This document shows, one piece after another, positions 36,275 to 46,751 of a stretch of DNA of 50,979 nt. The stretch spans positions 1 to 50,979 of the forward strand of contig CALMGU010000014.1 of the NCBI GenBank assembly GCA_937865685.1, given 5' to 3'. Numbering within the stretch: the stretch's first letter is position 1; each line of letters opens with the position of its first letter. The position numbers and the translations under genes were made by a program. The stretch is from an uncultured Alphaproteobacteria bacterium (GTDB lineage: Bacteria > Pseudomonadota > Alphaproteobacteria > Micropepsales > Micropepsaceae). The notes under the pieces are model-generated. The model ran no database searches and was not told the DNA's origin. It saw only the letters and a program-made list of their open reading frames with translations.

Positions 36275-36523
36275 ATGGCTGACGATAAAGGATCCAATTA
36301 TGTTCGCCTGGCGGTCGGCGCCGGCGTTCTGGCCGTGGCCGCGGTGGGCCTGGCGGTGTTCGTGCCCCGCCGCCGCTGGGTGGCGATGGCCGAACCGTTT
36401 CGCAATGTTCTGAAATCTCCGGCTGCCCTGGCCATGACGGCCTGGATGGTGGGATTGTGGAACCAAGCAACCCAGTCGGGCCCGCCCGTGTTCGACGATA
36501 TGCGTCCGTTTGACGAATTCTGA
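36275..36523 (+). CDS. Small membrane protein, function unknown
   Basis: 82 residues, MADDKGSNYVRLAVGAGVLAVAAVG. One hydrophobic helix (about 10-30) is followed by a basic PRRRWVAMAEPF segment, a second mildly hydrophobic stretch around 50-65 and an acidic end (DDMRPFDEF). GAGAGAGC is 4-5 nt before the ATG and codon usage matches neighbours, so it looks real. It is followed 32 bp later by another membrane gene, so the two may form an operon. I do not recognise a family. Confidence 0.68.
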   Translation: MADDKGSNYVRLAVGAGVLAVAAVGLAVFVPRRRWVAMAEPFRNVLKSPAALAMTAWMVGLWNQATQSGPPVFDDMRPFDEF

Positions 36524-36555
36524 ACGGCCGGCACGCATCGTCATGAAGGACTGAG

Positions 36556-37398
36556 ATGACGAAGATCCCCGTCCTGGAGGCGATCCGTTTCGCCTATCGA
36601 TTCACCTTCCATCATCTGGGCGCGATCATCGGGCTGATCTGGCTGCCCATGATCATGGCGACGGTGATCGGCTTTTTCGTGTTCCAGCGATTTTTTTCGG
36701 CGCTGGCCAACGCCCTGGCCTCCAACAATTTCGCGTCGATGGGCCCGGCCCTGCTGGGGCTGATCTCCTTCGTGTTCATCGGGCTCTTGCTGGTGTCGAT
36801 GATGGCGGTGCCGGTGACCCAGCTCGCCATGGGCAGCCGCAAGACGGGCGCCTTGGCGCATTTCTCCTTCGGCCCCCAGGAATGGCGGCTGTTCCGCGCC
36901 GGATTGGGCGTGGCGGGGTTTCTTTTCGTCCTGTTGCTGCTGGTGAGCATGGCGACGGCGGCACTGATGGGCCCCGGCAATCCGGCCGCCAATTATGCGG
37001 CGCAGGCCGCCTTCATGCTCTGCACGGTCTTCTTCATCCTGCGGTTCGGATTTCTGCTGCCTTCGGTGGCGGTGGCTGAAAGCGGTCCGGTGCTGCCGCG
37101 CAGCTGGACCCTCAGCGGCGGAAATTTCTGGCGCATTCTGGGCATCTTCCTGGCCGTGATCCTGCCGGTGCGGCTGGTGATGGTCGCGGTCGAGGCCGCG
37201 CTGGCGGGGCCGGCGATATTGGAGCCGAAACTGTTCAATTCCACCGCCATGGTGGCGGCACAGGTGCATTTCGCCAACCAGAGCATGCCCATCACGGCGG
37301 GCCTGGCCTTCCTCTTCGCGCCCGTTCTGCTGGGACTGTCCCTCAGCGCGGGGGTCTATGCCTTCCAGACGCTGAAGGGCGAAGTAGTTCCGGACTGA
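36556..37398 (+). CDS. Polytopic membrane protein, function unknown
   Basis: 280 residues, MTKIPVLEAIRFAYRFTFHHLGAIIGLIWLPMIM. About six hydrophobic helices (roughly 22-47, 63-88, 110-135, 150-168, 188-212, 250-275). The layout resembles uncharacterised alphaproteobacterial integral membrane proteins with a soluble N-terminal helix, distantly like the membrane domain of glycerophosphodiester phosphodiesterases, but this is only an impression. It converges on uvrA with 3 bp between stops. Confidence 0.7.
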   Translation: MTKIPVLEAIRFAYRFTFHHLGAIIGLIWLPMIMATVIGFFVFQRFFSALANALASNNFASMGPALLGLISFVFIGLLLVSMMAVPVTQLAMGSRKTGALAHFSFGPQEWRLFRAGLGVAGFLFVLLLLVSMATAALMGPGNPAANYAAQAAFMLCTVFFILRFGFLLPSVAVAESGPVLPRSWTLSGGNFWRILGIFLAVILPVRLVMVAVEAALAGPAILEPKLFNSTAMVAAQVHFANQSMPITAGLAFLFAPVLLGLSLSAGVYAFQTLKGEVVPD

Positions 37399-37401
37399 GC
37401 T

Positions 37402-40278
37402 TCATCCGGCCTTCAGCTTCTTGACCGGCTCGCGCGCCTTCAAGAGCGGCTTCAGATACTGGCCGGTATAGGAGCGGGCAATCTTCGCCACGTCTTCCGG
37501 CGTGCCCGATGCGACGATCTCGCCGCCGCCATCGCCGCCTTCCGGACCCAGATCGATGATCCAGTCGGCGGTCTTGATCACCTCAAGATTGTGTTCGATC
37601 ACCACCACGGTGTTGCCGGCATCGACCAGCTCGTGCAGCACCTCCAAGAGCTTCTTCACGTCATGGAAATGCAGGCCCGTGGTCGGCTCGTCCAGGATGT
37701 AGAGCGTGCGGCCGGTGGCGCGGCGCGACAATTCCTTGGACAGCTTGACCCGCTGCGCTTCGCCGCCCGACAGGGTCGTCGCCTGCTGGCCGATGGAAAT
37801 ATAGCCCAGGCCGACGCGCTTCAGCGTCTCCAGCTTTTCGGCGATGGACGGCACGGCCTTGAATAGCTCGGCGCCCGCTTCCACGGTCATGTCCAGCACG
37901 TCGCTGATGGAATGATCGCGGAATTTCACTTCCAGGGTTTCGCGATTGTAACGCTTGCCGCTGCAGACATCGCATTGGACATAGACGTCGGGCAGAAAAT
38001 GCATCTCGATCTGGATGACGCCGTCACCCTGACAGGCTTCGCAGCGCCCACCCTTGACGTTGAAGCTGAAACGTCCAGGGGCATAGCCGCGCGCTTTGGA
38101 CTCCGGCAATTCGGCGAACCAGTCGCGGATCGGGGTGAAGGCGCCGGTATAGGTGGCCGGATTGGAGCGCGGCGTGCGGCCGATGGGCGACTGGTCGATG
38201 TCGATCACCTTGTCGAGGAATTCCAACCCTTCGATCTTGTCGTGGGGCGCGGGGTGTTCGCGCGACTGGGACAGTTTGCGGGACGCTGCCTTGAACAAGG
38301 TCTCGATGGTCAAGGTGGATTTGCCGCCGCCGGAAACGCCGGTGATGCAGGTGAGGGTGCCCAGCGGAATCTGAGCGGTGACATTCTTCAGATTGTTGCC
38401 CCGCGCGCCCACCACCTTGATCCAGCGATTGTGCACGGCTTTGCGGCGCTCCGCCGGGATGGGGATATTCTCAACGCCATTGAGATATTTGCCGGTGAGG
38501 CTTTTCTTGTTGGCCATGATGTCGGCCGGGGTGCCCTCGGCGATGATGTGCCCGCCATGCACGCCCGCGCCCGGCCCCATGTCGATCACATGATCGGCGG
38601 TGCGGATGGCGTCTTCGTCATGCTCCACCACCAACACGGTGTTGCCCATGTCGCGCAGACCCTTGAGCGATTCCAAAAGCTTGGAATTGTCCCGCTGGTG
38701 CAGGCCGATCGAAGGTTCGTCCAGCACATAAAGCACGCCGGTGAGGCCGGACCCGATCTGTGACGCCAGCCGGATGCGCTGGCTTTCGCCGCCCGACAAA
38801 GTGCCGGACGAGCGGGCGAGGGTGAGATAGTCCAGCCCCACATTGTTGAGGAATTTCAGCCGGGCCCGGATCTCCTTGAGGATGCGGGCGGCGATTTCCT
38901 GTTGCTGCTTGTTGAGTTTCTTGTCGATGTCGCGGAACCAGACATCGGCATTGCGGATGGATTGCTCGCAAACCTGGCTGATGTGAAGCCCGCCGATCTT
39001 GACCGCCAGGGCTTCCGGCTTCAAGCGATGGCCCTTGCAGACTTCGCAAGGCGCTTCGGCCTGGAAGCGCTCCAGATCCTCCTTCACCCAGGAACTGTCG
39101 GTTTCGCTGAAGCGGCGATCCATGTTGGGGATCACGCCTTCGAATTCCTTTTTGGTCTCGTAGCGGCGCGCGCCGTCATCATAGATGAAGCGGATCACTT
39201 CATCGCCGGAACCGTGCAGGATCGCGTCCCTGGCTTTCTTGGGCAGGTCTTCCCAGGGATCGGTCATCGAAATCTTGTAGTGCCGGGCCAGCGCCTCCAA
39301 AGTCTGGAGATAATAGGGCGACGAGGATTTGGCCCAAGGCGCGATGGCGCCTTTCTTCAAAGACAGGCTGTCATCGGGGACCACCAGCGCTTCGTCGAAA
39401 TAATTCTGCACCCCCAGCCCGTCGCACTCCGGGCAGGCGCCATGGGGATTGTTGAATGAGAAAAGGCGGGGCTCGATTTCTGAAATTGTAAAACCGGACA
39501 CCGGGCAAGCGAATTTCGACGACAGCATCATCTGTTTCGGGCTGCCGTCCTTTTCCTTCTCGTCCGCGAATTCCACCACCAGCAAACCGTCGGCCAGGCC
39601 CAGCGCGGTTTCGATGGAGTCGGGCAGGCGGTTGCCGATATCCTTTTTCACCGCGATGCGGTCGACCACGATCTCGATATCGTGCTTGAGCTTCTTGTCC
39701 AGGGCCGGCGTGGCGTTCAGCTCATAGAATTTCCCGTCGATCTTGGCCCGCTGAAAACCTTTCTTGAGGAGTTCGGCCAGTTCCTTGCGGTATTCGCCCT
39801 TGCGGCCGCGCACGATGGGGGCGAGCAGATAGAGCCGGGTCCCTTCCGGCAGGGCCAGGATGCGGTCGGCCATCTGGCTGACAGTCTGGCTTTCGATGGG
39901 AAGTCCCGTGGCGGGCGAGTAAGGCACGCCCACCCGCGCGAACAGAAGGCGCAGATAGTCATAGATCTCGGTGACGGTGCCCACGGTCGAGCGGGGATTC
40001 TTGCTGGTGGTTTTCTGTTCGATGGAGATGGCGGGCGAGAGGCCCTCGATGTGATCGACATCCGGCTTCTGCATCAGTTCCAGGAACTGGCGCGCATAGG
40101 CCGACAGGGATTCCACATAGCGGCGCTGGCCTTCGGCGTAGATGGTGTCAAAGGCGAGCGAGGACTTGCCCGAACCCGACAGGCCGGTCAGCACCGTCAG
40201 CGTGTCGCGTGGAATTTCCACATCGACATTCTTGAGGTTGTGCTCGCGGGCGCCGCGGATGGAGATGTTCTTCAGCAT
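37402..40278 (-). CDS. uvrA: Excinuclease ABC subunit A
   Basis: 958 residues; damage-sensing ATPase of nucleotide excision repair. The start [18 protein letters not shown] at 40278 is used, since an open extension to 40407 is not family-like. Walker A1 GLSGSGKSS at 32-40, [12 protein letters not shown] and [15 protein letters not shown] signatures, and the second Walker [11 protein letters not shown] are present. The C-terminal zinc finger is intact (CEAC...CDVC), but the N-terminal one reads CPVS...CPEC, with a Ser at the second ligand, as I recall from other alphaproteobacteria. It is divergent from ssb, with a LexA box between them, so it is probably SOS-induced. Confidence 0.97.
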   Translation of the reverse strand: MLKNISIRGAREHNLKNVDVEIPRDTLTVLTGLSGSGKSSLAFDTIYAEGQRRYVESLSAYARQFLELMQKPDVDHIEGLSPAISIEQKTTSKNPRSTVGTVTEIYDYLRLLFARVGVPYSPATGLPIESQTVSQMADRILALPEGTRLYLLAPIVRGRKGEYRKELAELLKKGFQRAKIDGKFYELNATPALDKKLKHDIEIVVDRIAVKKDIGNRLPDSIETALGLADGLLVVEFADEKEKDGSPKQMMLSSKFACPVSGFTISEIEPRLFSFNNPHGACPECDGLGVQNYFDEALVVPDDSLSLKKGAIAPWAKSSSPYYLQTLEALARHYKISMTDPWEDLPKKARDAILHGSGDEVIRFIYDDGARRYETKKEFEGVIPNMDRRFSETDSSWVKEDLERFQAEAPCEVCKGHRLKPEALAVKIGGLHISQVCEQSIRNADVWFRDIDKKLNKQQQEIAARILKEIRARLKFLNNVGLDYLTLARSSGTLSGGESQRIRLASQIGSGLTGVLYVLDEPSIGLHQRDNSKLLESLKGLRDMGNTVLVVEHDEDAIRTADHVIDMGPGAGVHGGHIIAEGTPADIMANKKSLTGKYLNGVENIPIPAERRKAVHNRWIKVVGARGNNLKNVTAQIPLGTLTCITGVSGGGKSTLTIETLFKAASRKLSQSREHPAPHDKIEGLEFLDKVIDIDQSPIGRTPRSNPATYTGAFTPIRDWFAELPESKARGYAPGRFSFNVKGGRCEACQGDGVIQIEMHFLPDVYVQCDVCSGKRYNRETLEVKFRDHSISDVLDMTVEAGAELFKAVPSIAEKLETLKRVGLGYISIGQQATTLSGGEAQRVKLSKELSRRATGRTLYILDEPTTGLHFHDVKKLLEVLHELVDAGNTVVVIEHNLEVIKTADWIIDLGPEGGDGGGEIVASGTPEDVAKIARSYTGQYLKPLLKAREPVKKLKAG

Positions 40279-40451
40279 CGGTTCTGTCTTTTCGGGTTCA
40301 GGCGATCTGCCCGGCGGGCGGCCGAAGGCGGCGCGGTGAGGGCCTTTTTCATATAGGGCGCGGAAGCGAAAATGCCAGCCGGAGGGCTGCTGGAACTCGC
40401 GCAGCATGCATTTCGCACCAAGGAGATCGGAGGGGCAGACATTGTTGGGGA

Positions 40452-40478
40452 TTGACTCGAGTCGGACGGGAACATAAT
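40452..40478 (+). promoter_or_regulatory. Candidate ssb promoter overlapping the LexA box
   Basis: TTGACT (40452-40457) and CATAAT (40473-40478) with a rather short 15-bp spacer. The -10 lies inside the LexA box, so LexA binding would block polymerase. A GACTCGAGTC palindrome (40455-40464) overlaps the -35. Confidence 0.45.
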
Positions 40479-40484
40479 AGGAAC
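40470..40484. promoter_or_regulatory. LexA (SOS) box between uvrA and ssb
   Basis: GAAC-ATAATAG-GAAC is an exact match to the direct-repeat LexA operator of alphaproteobacteria (GAAC-N7-GAAC / GTTC-N7-GTTC). It lies about 190 bp from the uvrA start and 75 bp before the ssb start, between two genes that are classical SOS members in this class. Confidence 0.88.
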
Positions 40485-40489
40485 AAATG

Positions 40490-40510
40490 GACTATGCGCA
40501 ATGCATAGTC
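40490..40510 (+). other. Hairpin in the ssb leader
   Basis: GACTATGC (40490-40497) pairs perfectly with GCATAGTC (40503-40510) around a GCAAT loop. It lies just downstream of the LexA box, within the presumed 5' untranslated region and 48 bp before the ssb start. Confidence 0.6.
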
Positions 40511-40558
40511 GCGCCGGGCAGCCTAAGGTTCGCCCCTCAATCGCAACGAGGCAAGGTC

Positions 40559-41005
40559 ATGGCGGGAAGCGTCAACAAGGTCATTCTGGTGGGCAATCTG
40601 GGCAAGGATCCGGAGGTGCGCCGCATGGCCTCGGGCGATCCGGTGGTGAACTTGTCGGTTGCCACGTCCGAATCCTGGCGCGACAAGGCCAGTGGCGAGC
40701 GCAAGGAAAAGACCGAGTGGCACCGGGTGGTGATCTTCAACAAGAACCTGGCCGATGTTGCCGAGAAATATCTGCGCAAGGGTTCCAAAGTCTATCTGGA
40801 AGGCTCGCTCCAGACCCGCAAATGGACCGACAAGGACGGCGCCGAGAAATATTCCACCGAAGTCGTGCTGCAGAATTTCAACGGCACCCTGGTGATGCTG
40901 GATGGCCGCAATGAAGGCGGTGGCGGATCACGCGAGCGCATGGGCGCCAGCGATGCCCCGGCGGCCTTCCAGCGCGACGAGATGGATGACGAGATTCCGT
41001 TCTAG
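40559..41005 (+). CDS. ssb: Single-stranded DNA-binding protein
   Basis: 148 residues, [23 protein letters not shown]-fold to about residue 110, then a Gly/Arg linker and the acidic tip DDEIPF that binds partners such as chi (holC at 7196). The start at 40559 is chosen because the 24-residue upstream extension is not family-like and would cover the leader hairpin. LexA control is likely. The last 20 nt are shared with the next gene in another frame. Confidence 0.97.
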   Translation: MAGSVNKVILVGNLGKDPEVRRMASGDPVVNLSVATSESWRDKASGERKEKTEWHRVVIFNKNLADVAEKYLRKGSKVYLEGSLQTRKWTDKDGAEKYSTEVVLQNFNGTLVMLDGRNEGGGGSRERMGASDAPAAFQRDEMDDEIPF

Positions 41006-41582
41006 TCTTTTTGGTGTTTTGCTTCTCGCCGGCTGTGCCTCGTCATCGGGCGCGCCGGCGGGCTCCATTCCACAGCCGGACATCGCGGCCGCCTATATTC
41101 CGCTTCATGGCGGAAATGCGCTGTCACACGCGGATGGCGCGGCCATGGCGATCGCGCCCGGCATCGCCGTCACCAACAGCCATAACCGCAATCTGCTGCC
41201 GTCCGAAATCGTGATCGGGCAGGCCAGGGATTATGACCTGCTGTTTTTTCGGGATACGCGCACTGTGCGGGTCGCGACCGCCGAACCTGAACGAGGCGCC
41301 AGGGTTCAAGCGTACGGCCAGGGCGCGGACGGCGACCTGCGCACCGCCGACGGCGTCGTGCGCGATATCCAGACCTGTTCCGGTTGTACGGAGCCGGCCT
41401 ATTTTGTCTTCGCCGGCAATGCAGGACCGGGCTTCTCCGGCGGGCCGGTTCTGGATCCCGCCGGGCGGCTGATCGGGATCATTTTCGGCTACAAAGACGA
41501 GGGGTCCGAAAGGCTGATTTATGCCTATCCCATCGCCCGTGTCCGGGCCGAGCTTTCCGCCCTGACCGAACCGCGAAAATAG
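40986..41582 (+). CDS. Trypsin-like serine protease, predicted lipoprotein
   Basis: 198 residues. The N terminus [17 protein letters not shown] ends in a lipobox with Cys17. A compact trypsin-fold domain follows: His66 in AVTNSHN, an Asp in RDYDLLF (82 or 84), and Ser151 in [11 protein letters not shown], together a plausible catalytic triad; Cys131 and Cys134 (CSGC) could form a disulfide. No PDZ domain, so it is smaller than DegP/HtrA. The ATG lies inside ssb, and the two genes overlap by 20 nt in different frames. It lies between ssb and gyrA, where relatives usually have no such gene. Confidence 0.78.
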   Translation: MTRFRSSLFGVLLLAGCASSSGAPAGSIPQPDIAAAYIPLHGGNALSHADGAAMAIAPGIAVTNSHNRNLLPSEIVIGQARDYDLLFFRDTRTVRVATAEPERGARVQAYGQGADGDLRTADGVVRDIQTCSGCTEPAYFVFAGNAGPGFSGGPVLDPAGRLIGIIFGYKDEGSERLIYAYPIARVRAELSALTEPRK

Positions 41583-41750
41583 TCAATAAAATCAAGCCGT
41601 TTCGCGCAATGGAATCATTGGCGCACGGGCCCCGGAAATGCTAGGAATCGAACCGCTTTCGCGCCCCTTCCGGACGCGTCATTTTTGGGGTCGCGCGATC
41701 TTGCGGAAATCCGTTTCTCTCATTTCCGGTTCGCGCTCCAAGGGATCATT

Positions 41751-44479
<2,729 letters not shown>

Positions 44480-44483
<4 letters not shown>

Positions 44484-44989
44484 AAGTCAAAAAGCGCGTC
44501 GGGCTTTATCCCGGCACATTCGATCCGGTGACGCTCGGGCATCTCGACATCATCAAGCGCGCCGTCAAGCTGGTGGATCATCTGGTGATCGGGGTCGCCA
44601 CCAACGCATCCAAAGAGCCTTTGTTTACGCTTAAGGAACGCAAGGCGATGCTGGAGCGGGAGGCGGCCCCCCTGGCCGAAGGCCGCGCCACCATCGAGGT
44701 CCGGTCCTTCGACATGCTCTTGGTCAAATTCGCTGAAAAAGTCGGCGCCTCGGTGATCATCCGGGGCCTGAGAGCGGTGTCCGACTTCGAATATGAATTC
44801 CAGATGGTGGCGATGAATCAGCGTCTGAATACGGAAATCGAAACCGTGTTCCTGATGGCGGATCCAAGGCACCAGGCGATCGCTTCGCGGCTGGTCAAGG
44901 AAATCGCACTTCTGGGCGGCGATGTTGCGCCCTTCACGACGCCTGCGGTGGCGCAGGCCCTGGTCAAACGATGCAAGGAACGAAAGTAA
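44480..44989 (+). CDS. coaD: Pantetheine-phosphate adenylyltransferase
   Basis: 169 residues; fourth step of coenzyme A synthesis. [16 protein letters not shown] contains the T/HxGH nucleotidyl-transferase motif, and [18 protein letters not shown] is the CoaD signature. The ATG overlaps the gyrA stop (ATGA) and its TAA overlaps the next ATG by 1 nt. gyrA-coaD-ppi is a common alphaproteobacterial order. Confidence 0.96.
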
Positions 44990-45474
44990 TGGCGCGCGAT
45001 CCCGAAAATACCCTGATCCTGGAACTCAAGACCGGCCCGGTGGCGATCGCGCTGCGCCCCGATCTGGCGCCCGGCCATGTGGCCCGGATCAAGGAGCTGA
45101 CCCGCAAGGGCTTTTATGACGGCGTGGTCTTCCACCGGGTCATTCCCGGCTTCATGGCCCAGACCGGCGATCCGACCGGAACGGGCGCGGGCGGCTCCGA
45201 CCTGCCGGACCTCAAGGCCGAATTCACCACCGAGAAGCACAAGCGCGGCACGGTCTCGGCGGCGCGCACCGGCAACCCCAACAGCGCCAACAGCCAGTTC
45301 TTCATCTGCTTCGACGATGCCCCGTGGCTGGACCGCCAATATTCGGTCTGGGGCGAAGTGGTGGAGGGCATGGATCATGTCGACGCCATCAAGAAGGGCG
45401 GCGAGCACAATAATGGCGCCATCTCCGGCGAACCCGACAAGATCCTCAAAGCCCGCATCGAAGCCGACAAATAG
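44989..45474 (+). CDS. ppiB: Peptidyl-prolyl cis-trans isomerase, cyclophilin type
   Basis: 161 residues, no signal peptide, so cytoplasmic. FYDGVVFHRVIPGFMAQTGDPTGTG and NSQFFICFDDAPWLD are the cyclophilin active-site blocks (Arg in FHRV, QTGD, FF). AAGGAA precedes the ATG, which overlaps the coaD stop by 1 nt. The TAG stop runs directly into a stem-loop repeat (copy 2). Confidence 0.94.
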   Translation: MARDPENTLILELKTGPVAIALRPDLAPGHVARIKELTRKGFYDGVVFHRVIPGFMAQTGDPTGTGAGGSDLPDLKAEFTTEKHKRGTVSAARTGNPNSANSQFFICFDDAPWLDRQYSVWGEVVEGMDHVDAIKKGGEHNNGAISGEPDKILKARIEADK

Positions 45475-45525
45475 GAGCATCGGCCAGGAAAAGTGGGGCC
45501 CGCTTTTCCGTCCGGCCGTGCGACC
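45474..45525 (+). repeat. Intergenic stem-loop repeat, copy 2
   Basis: Starts with the last base of the ppiB TAG stop: GGAGCATCGGCCAGGAAAAG, short centre GGGCCCGC, then TTTTCCGTCCGGCCGTGCGA. It shares identical 22-nt ends with copy 1 (29670-29731, opposite strand). Stem GGAAAAG/CTTTTCC extended by CGGCC/GGCCG. No T run follows. Confidence 0.8.
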
Positions 45526-45574
45526 CGAAAAACTGGCGGCCCAATAAACCGCAACATTAGGTGAGTGGCGTGGG

Positions 45575-45625
45575 ACGGCTCCCGCGGCCTAAAAGCCGTG
45601 CGTTTTTGTACGGGAGTTAAGCCGT
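45575..45625 (+). promoter_or_regulatory. Attenuator-like leader with two exclusive hairpins before the WbpE-like gene
   Basis: Hairpin 1: CGCGGC (45583-45588) with GCCGTG (45595-45600, one G-U) then CG and TTTTT (45603-45607), a weak intrinsic-terminator shape. Hairpin 2: ACGG (45575-45578) with CCGT (45622-45625) and CTCCCG (45579-45584) with CGGGAG (45611-45616), which would cover the ribosome-binding site and the GTG start. Both use 45583-45584, so they exclude each other. Confidence 0.4.
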
Positions 45626-46751
45626 GGCCGATCCTATCCAGTTCATCGATCTGCAAGCCCAGCGCCGCCGCCTGGGAGCGCCCCTGGAGGCTGCCATAGC
45701 GGCCGCCGTCGAGGGCGGGCAATGGATCCTGGGGCCGCAGGTGAGCCAGCTTGAGCGCGATCTGGCGGCCTGGGCGGGGGTCAAGCATGCCATTGCCTGC
45801 GCAAACGGCACCGATGCCTTGCTGCTGATCCTCAGGGCCTGGGACATAGGGCCTGGCGATGCGGTGTTCGTGCCGGCTTTCACTTTTGCCGCCAGTGGCG
45901 AGGTGGTGGTCCTGGCTGGCGCCACACCGGTCTTCGTGGACGTTCTGCCCGATACCTTCAACATGGACCCGGCCAGCCTGGAAGCCGCCATCGCGCTGGT
46001 GAAACGAGACGGCAGGTTGACGCCAAAGGCGGTGATGCCGGTCGATCTGTTCGGCCAGCCCGCCGATTACAGCGCCCTGGCACCGATCGCCAATCGTGAG
46101 GGGCTGAAGCTGCTTTGCGACACGGCGCAAGGTTTCGGCGGGCTTTGGCATGGCGAGCGGGCAGGCGCCATCGGCGATGCGGCCGCGACCAGCTTTTTCC
46201 CGGCCAAGCCGCTGGGCTGTTATGGCGATGGCGGCGCCTGCTTCACCAATGACGACAAGCTCAAGGATCTGCTGCTCTCCATCCGCATGCACGGCCAAGG
46301 CAGCGACCGGTATGAGCATGTCCGGATCGGCCTCAATTCGCGGCTGGATACGATCCAGGCGGCGATCCTGATCGAGAAACTGAAAATTTTTGAAGACGAG
46401 ATCGAAAAGCGCAACGTGATCGCCCGGCGCTACAGCGAAGCCTTCAAAGGTTCGAACCGGATCGTCGCGCCGCATGTGGTGGAAGGGGCGGTGTCGACCT
46501 GGGCCCAATACACGCTCCAGGTGGAAAACCGCGCGAAATTCCAGGCGGATCTGAAGGCGGCCGGCGTGCCGACCGCTGTCTATTATCCGATCCCGCTGTC
46601 GAAGCAGAAGGCCTACGCCCATTATCTCGCCGCGCCCACGCCGGTGAGCCAAGCCTTGTCGGGAAAAGTGGTGAGCCTGCCGATGCATCCGTATCTGGAT
46701 GTGGCCACGCAGGATCGCATCATCGCGGCGGTGCTGGAAAGCGCGGGCTAG
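45624..46751 (+). CDS. DegT/DnrJ/EryC1 sugar aminotransferase, WbpE-like
   Basis: 375 residues, GTG start with CGGGAG 7 nt upstream. PLP-dependent transaminase that aminates a nucleotide keto-sugar. K195 in TSFFPAKPLGCYGDGGA is the PLP lysine, D166 lies in CDTAQGFG. Overall wording (QFIDLQAQ, QWILGPQVSQLE, GLNSRLDTIQAAIL, GVPTAVYYPIPLSKQ) is close to WbpE, which makes UDP-2-acetamido-3-amino-glucuronate for surface polysaccharide; the exact sugar is inferred. It lies between ppiB and queA together with the glycosylphosphotransferase. Its TAG stop shares CTAG with the convergent neighbour's stop. Confidence 0.87.
   Translation: MADPIQFIDLQAQRRRLGAPLEAAIAAAVEGGQWILGPQVSQLERDLAAWAGVKHAIACANGTDALLLILRAWDIGPGDAVFVPAFTFAASGEVVVLAGATPVFVDVLPDTFNMDPASLEAAIALVKRDGRLTPKAVMPVDLFGQPADYSALAPIANREGLKLLCDTAQGFGGLWHGERAGAIGDAAATSFFPAKPLGCYGDGGACFTNDDKLKDLLLSIRMHGQGSDRYEHVRIGLNSRLDTIQAAILIEKLKIFEDEIEKRNVIARRYSEAFKGSNRIVAPHVVEGAVSTWAQYTLQVENRAKFQADLKAAGVPTAVYYPIPLSKQKAYAHYLAAPTPVSQALSGKVVSLPMHPYLDVATQDRIIAAVLESAG

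Noticed and set aside
40279..40407. N-terminal extension of uvrA by 43 residues
   Set aside because: The extension is not UvrA-like; MLKNISIRG is the standard N terminus.
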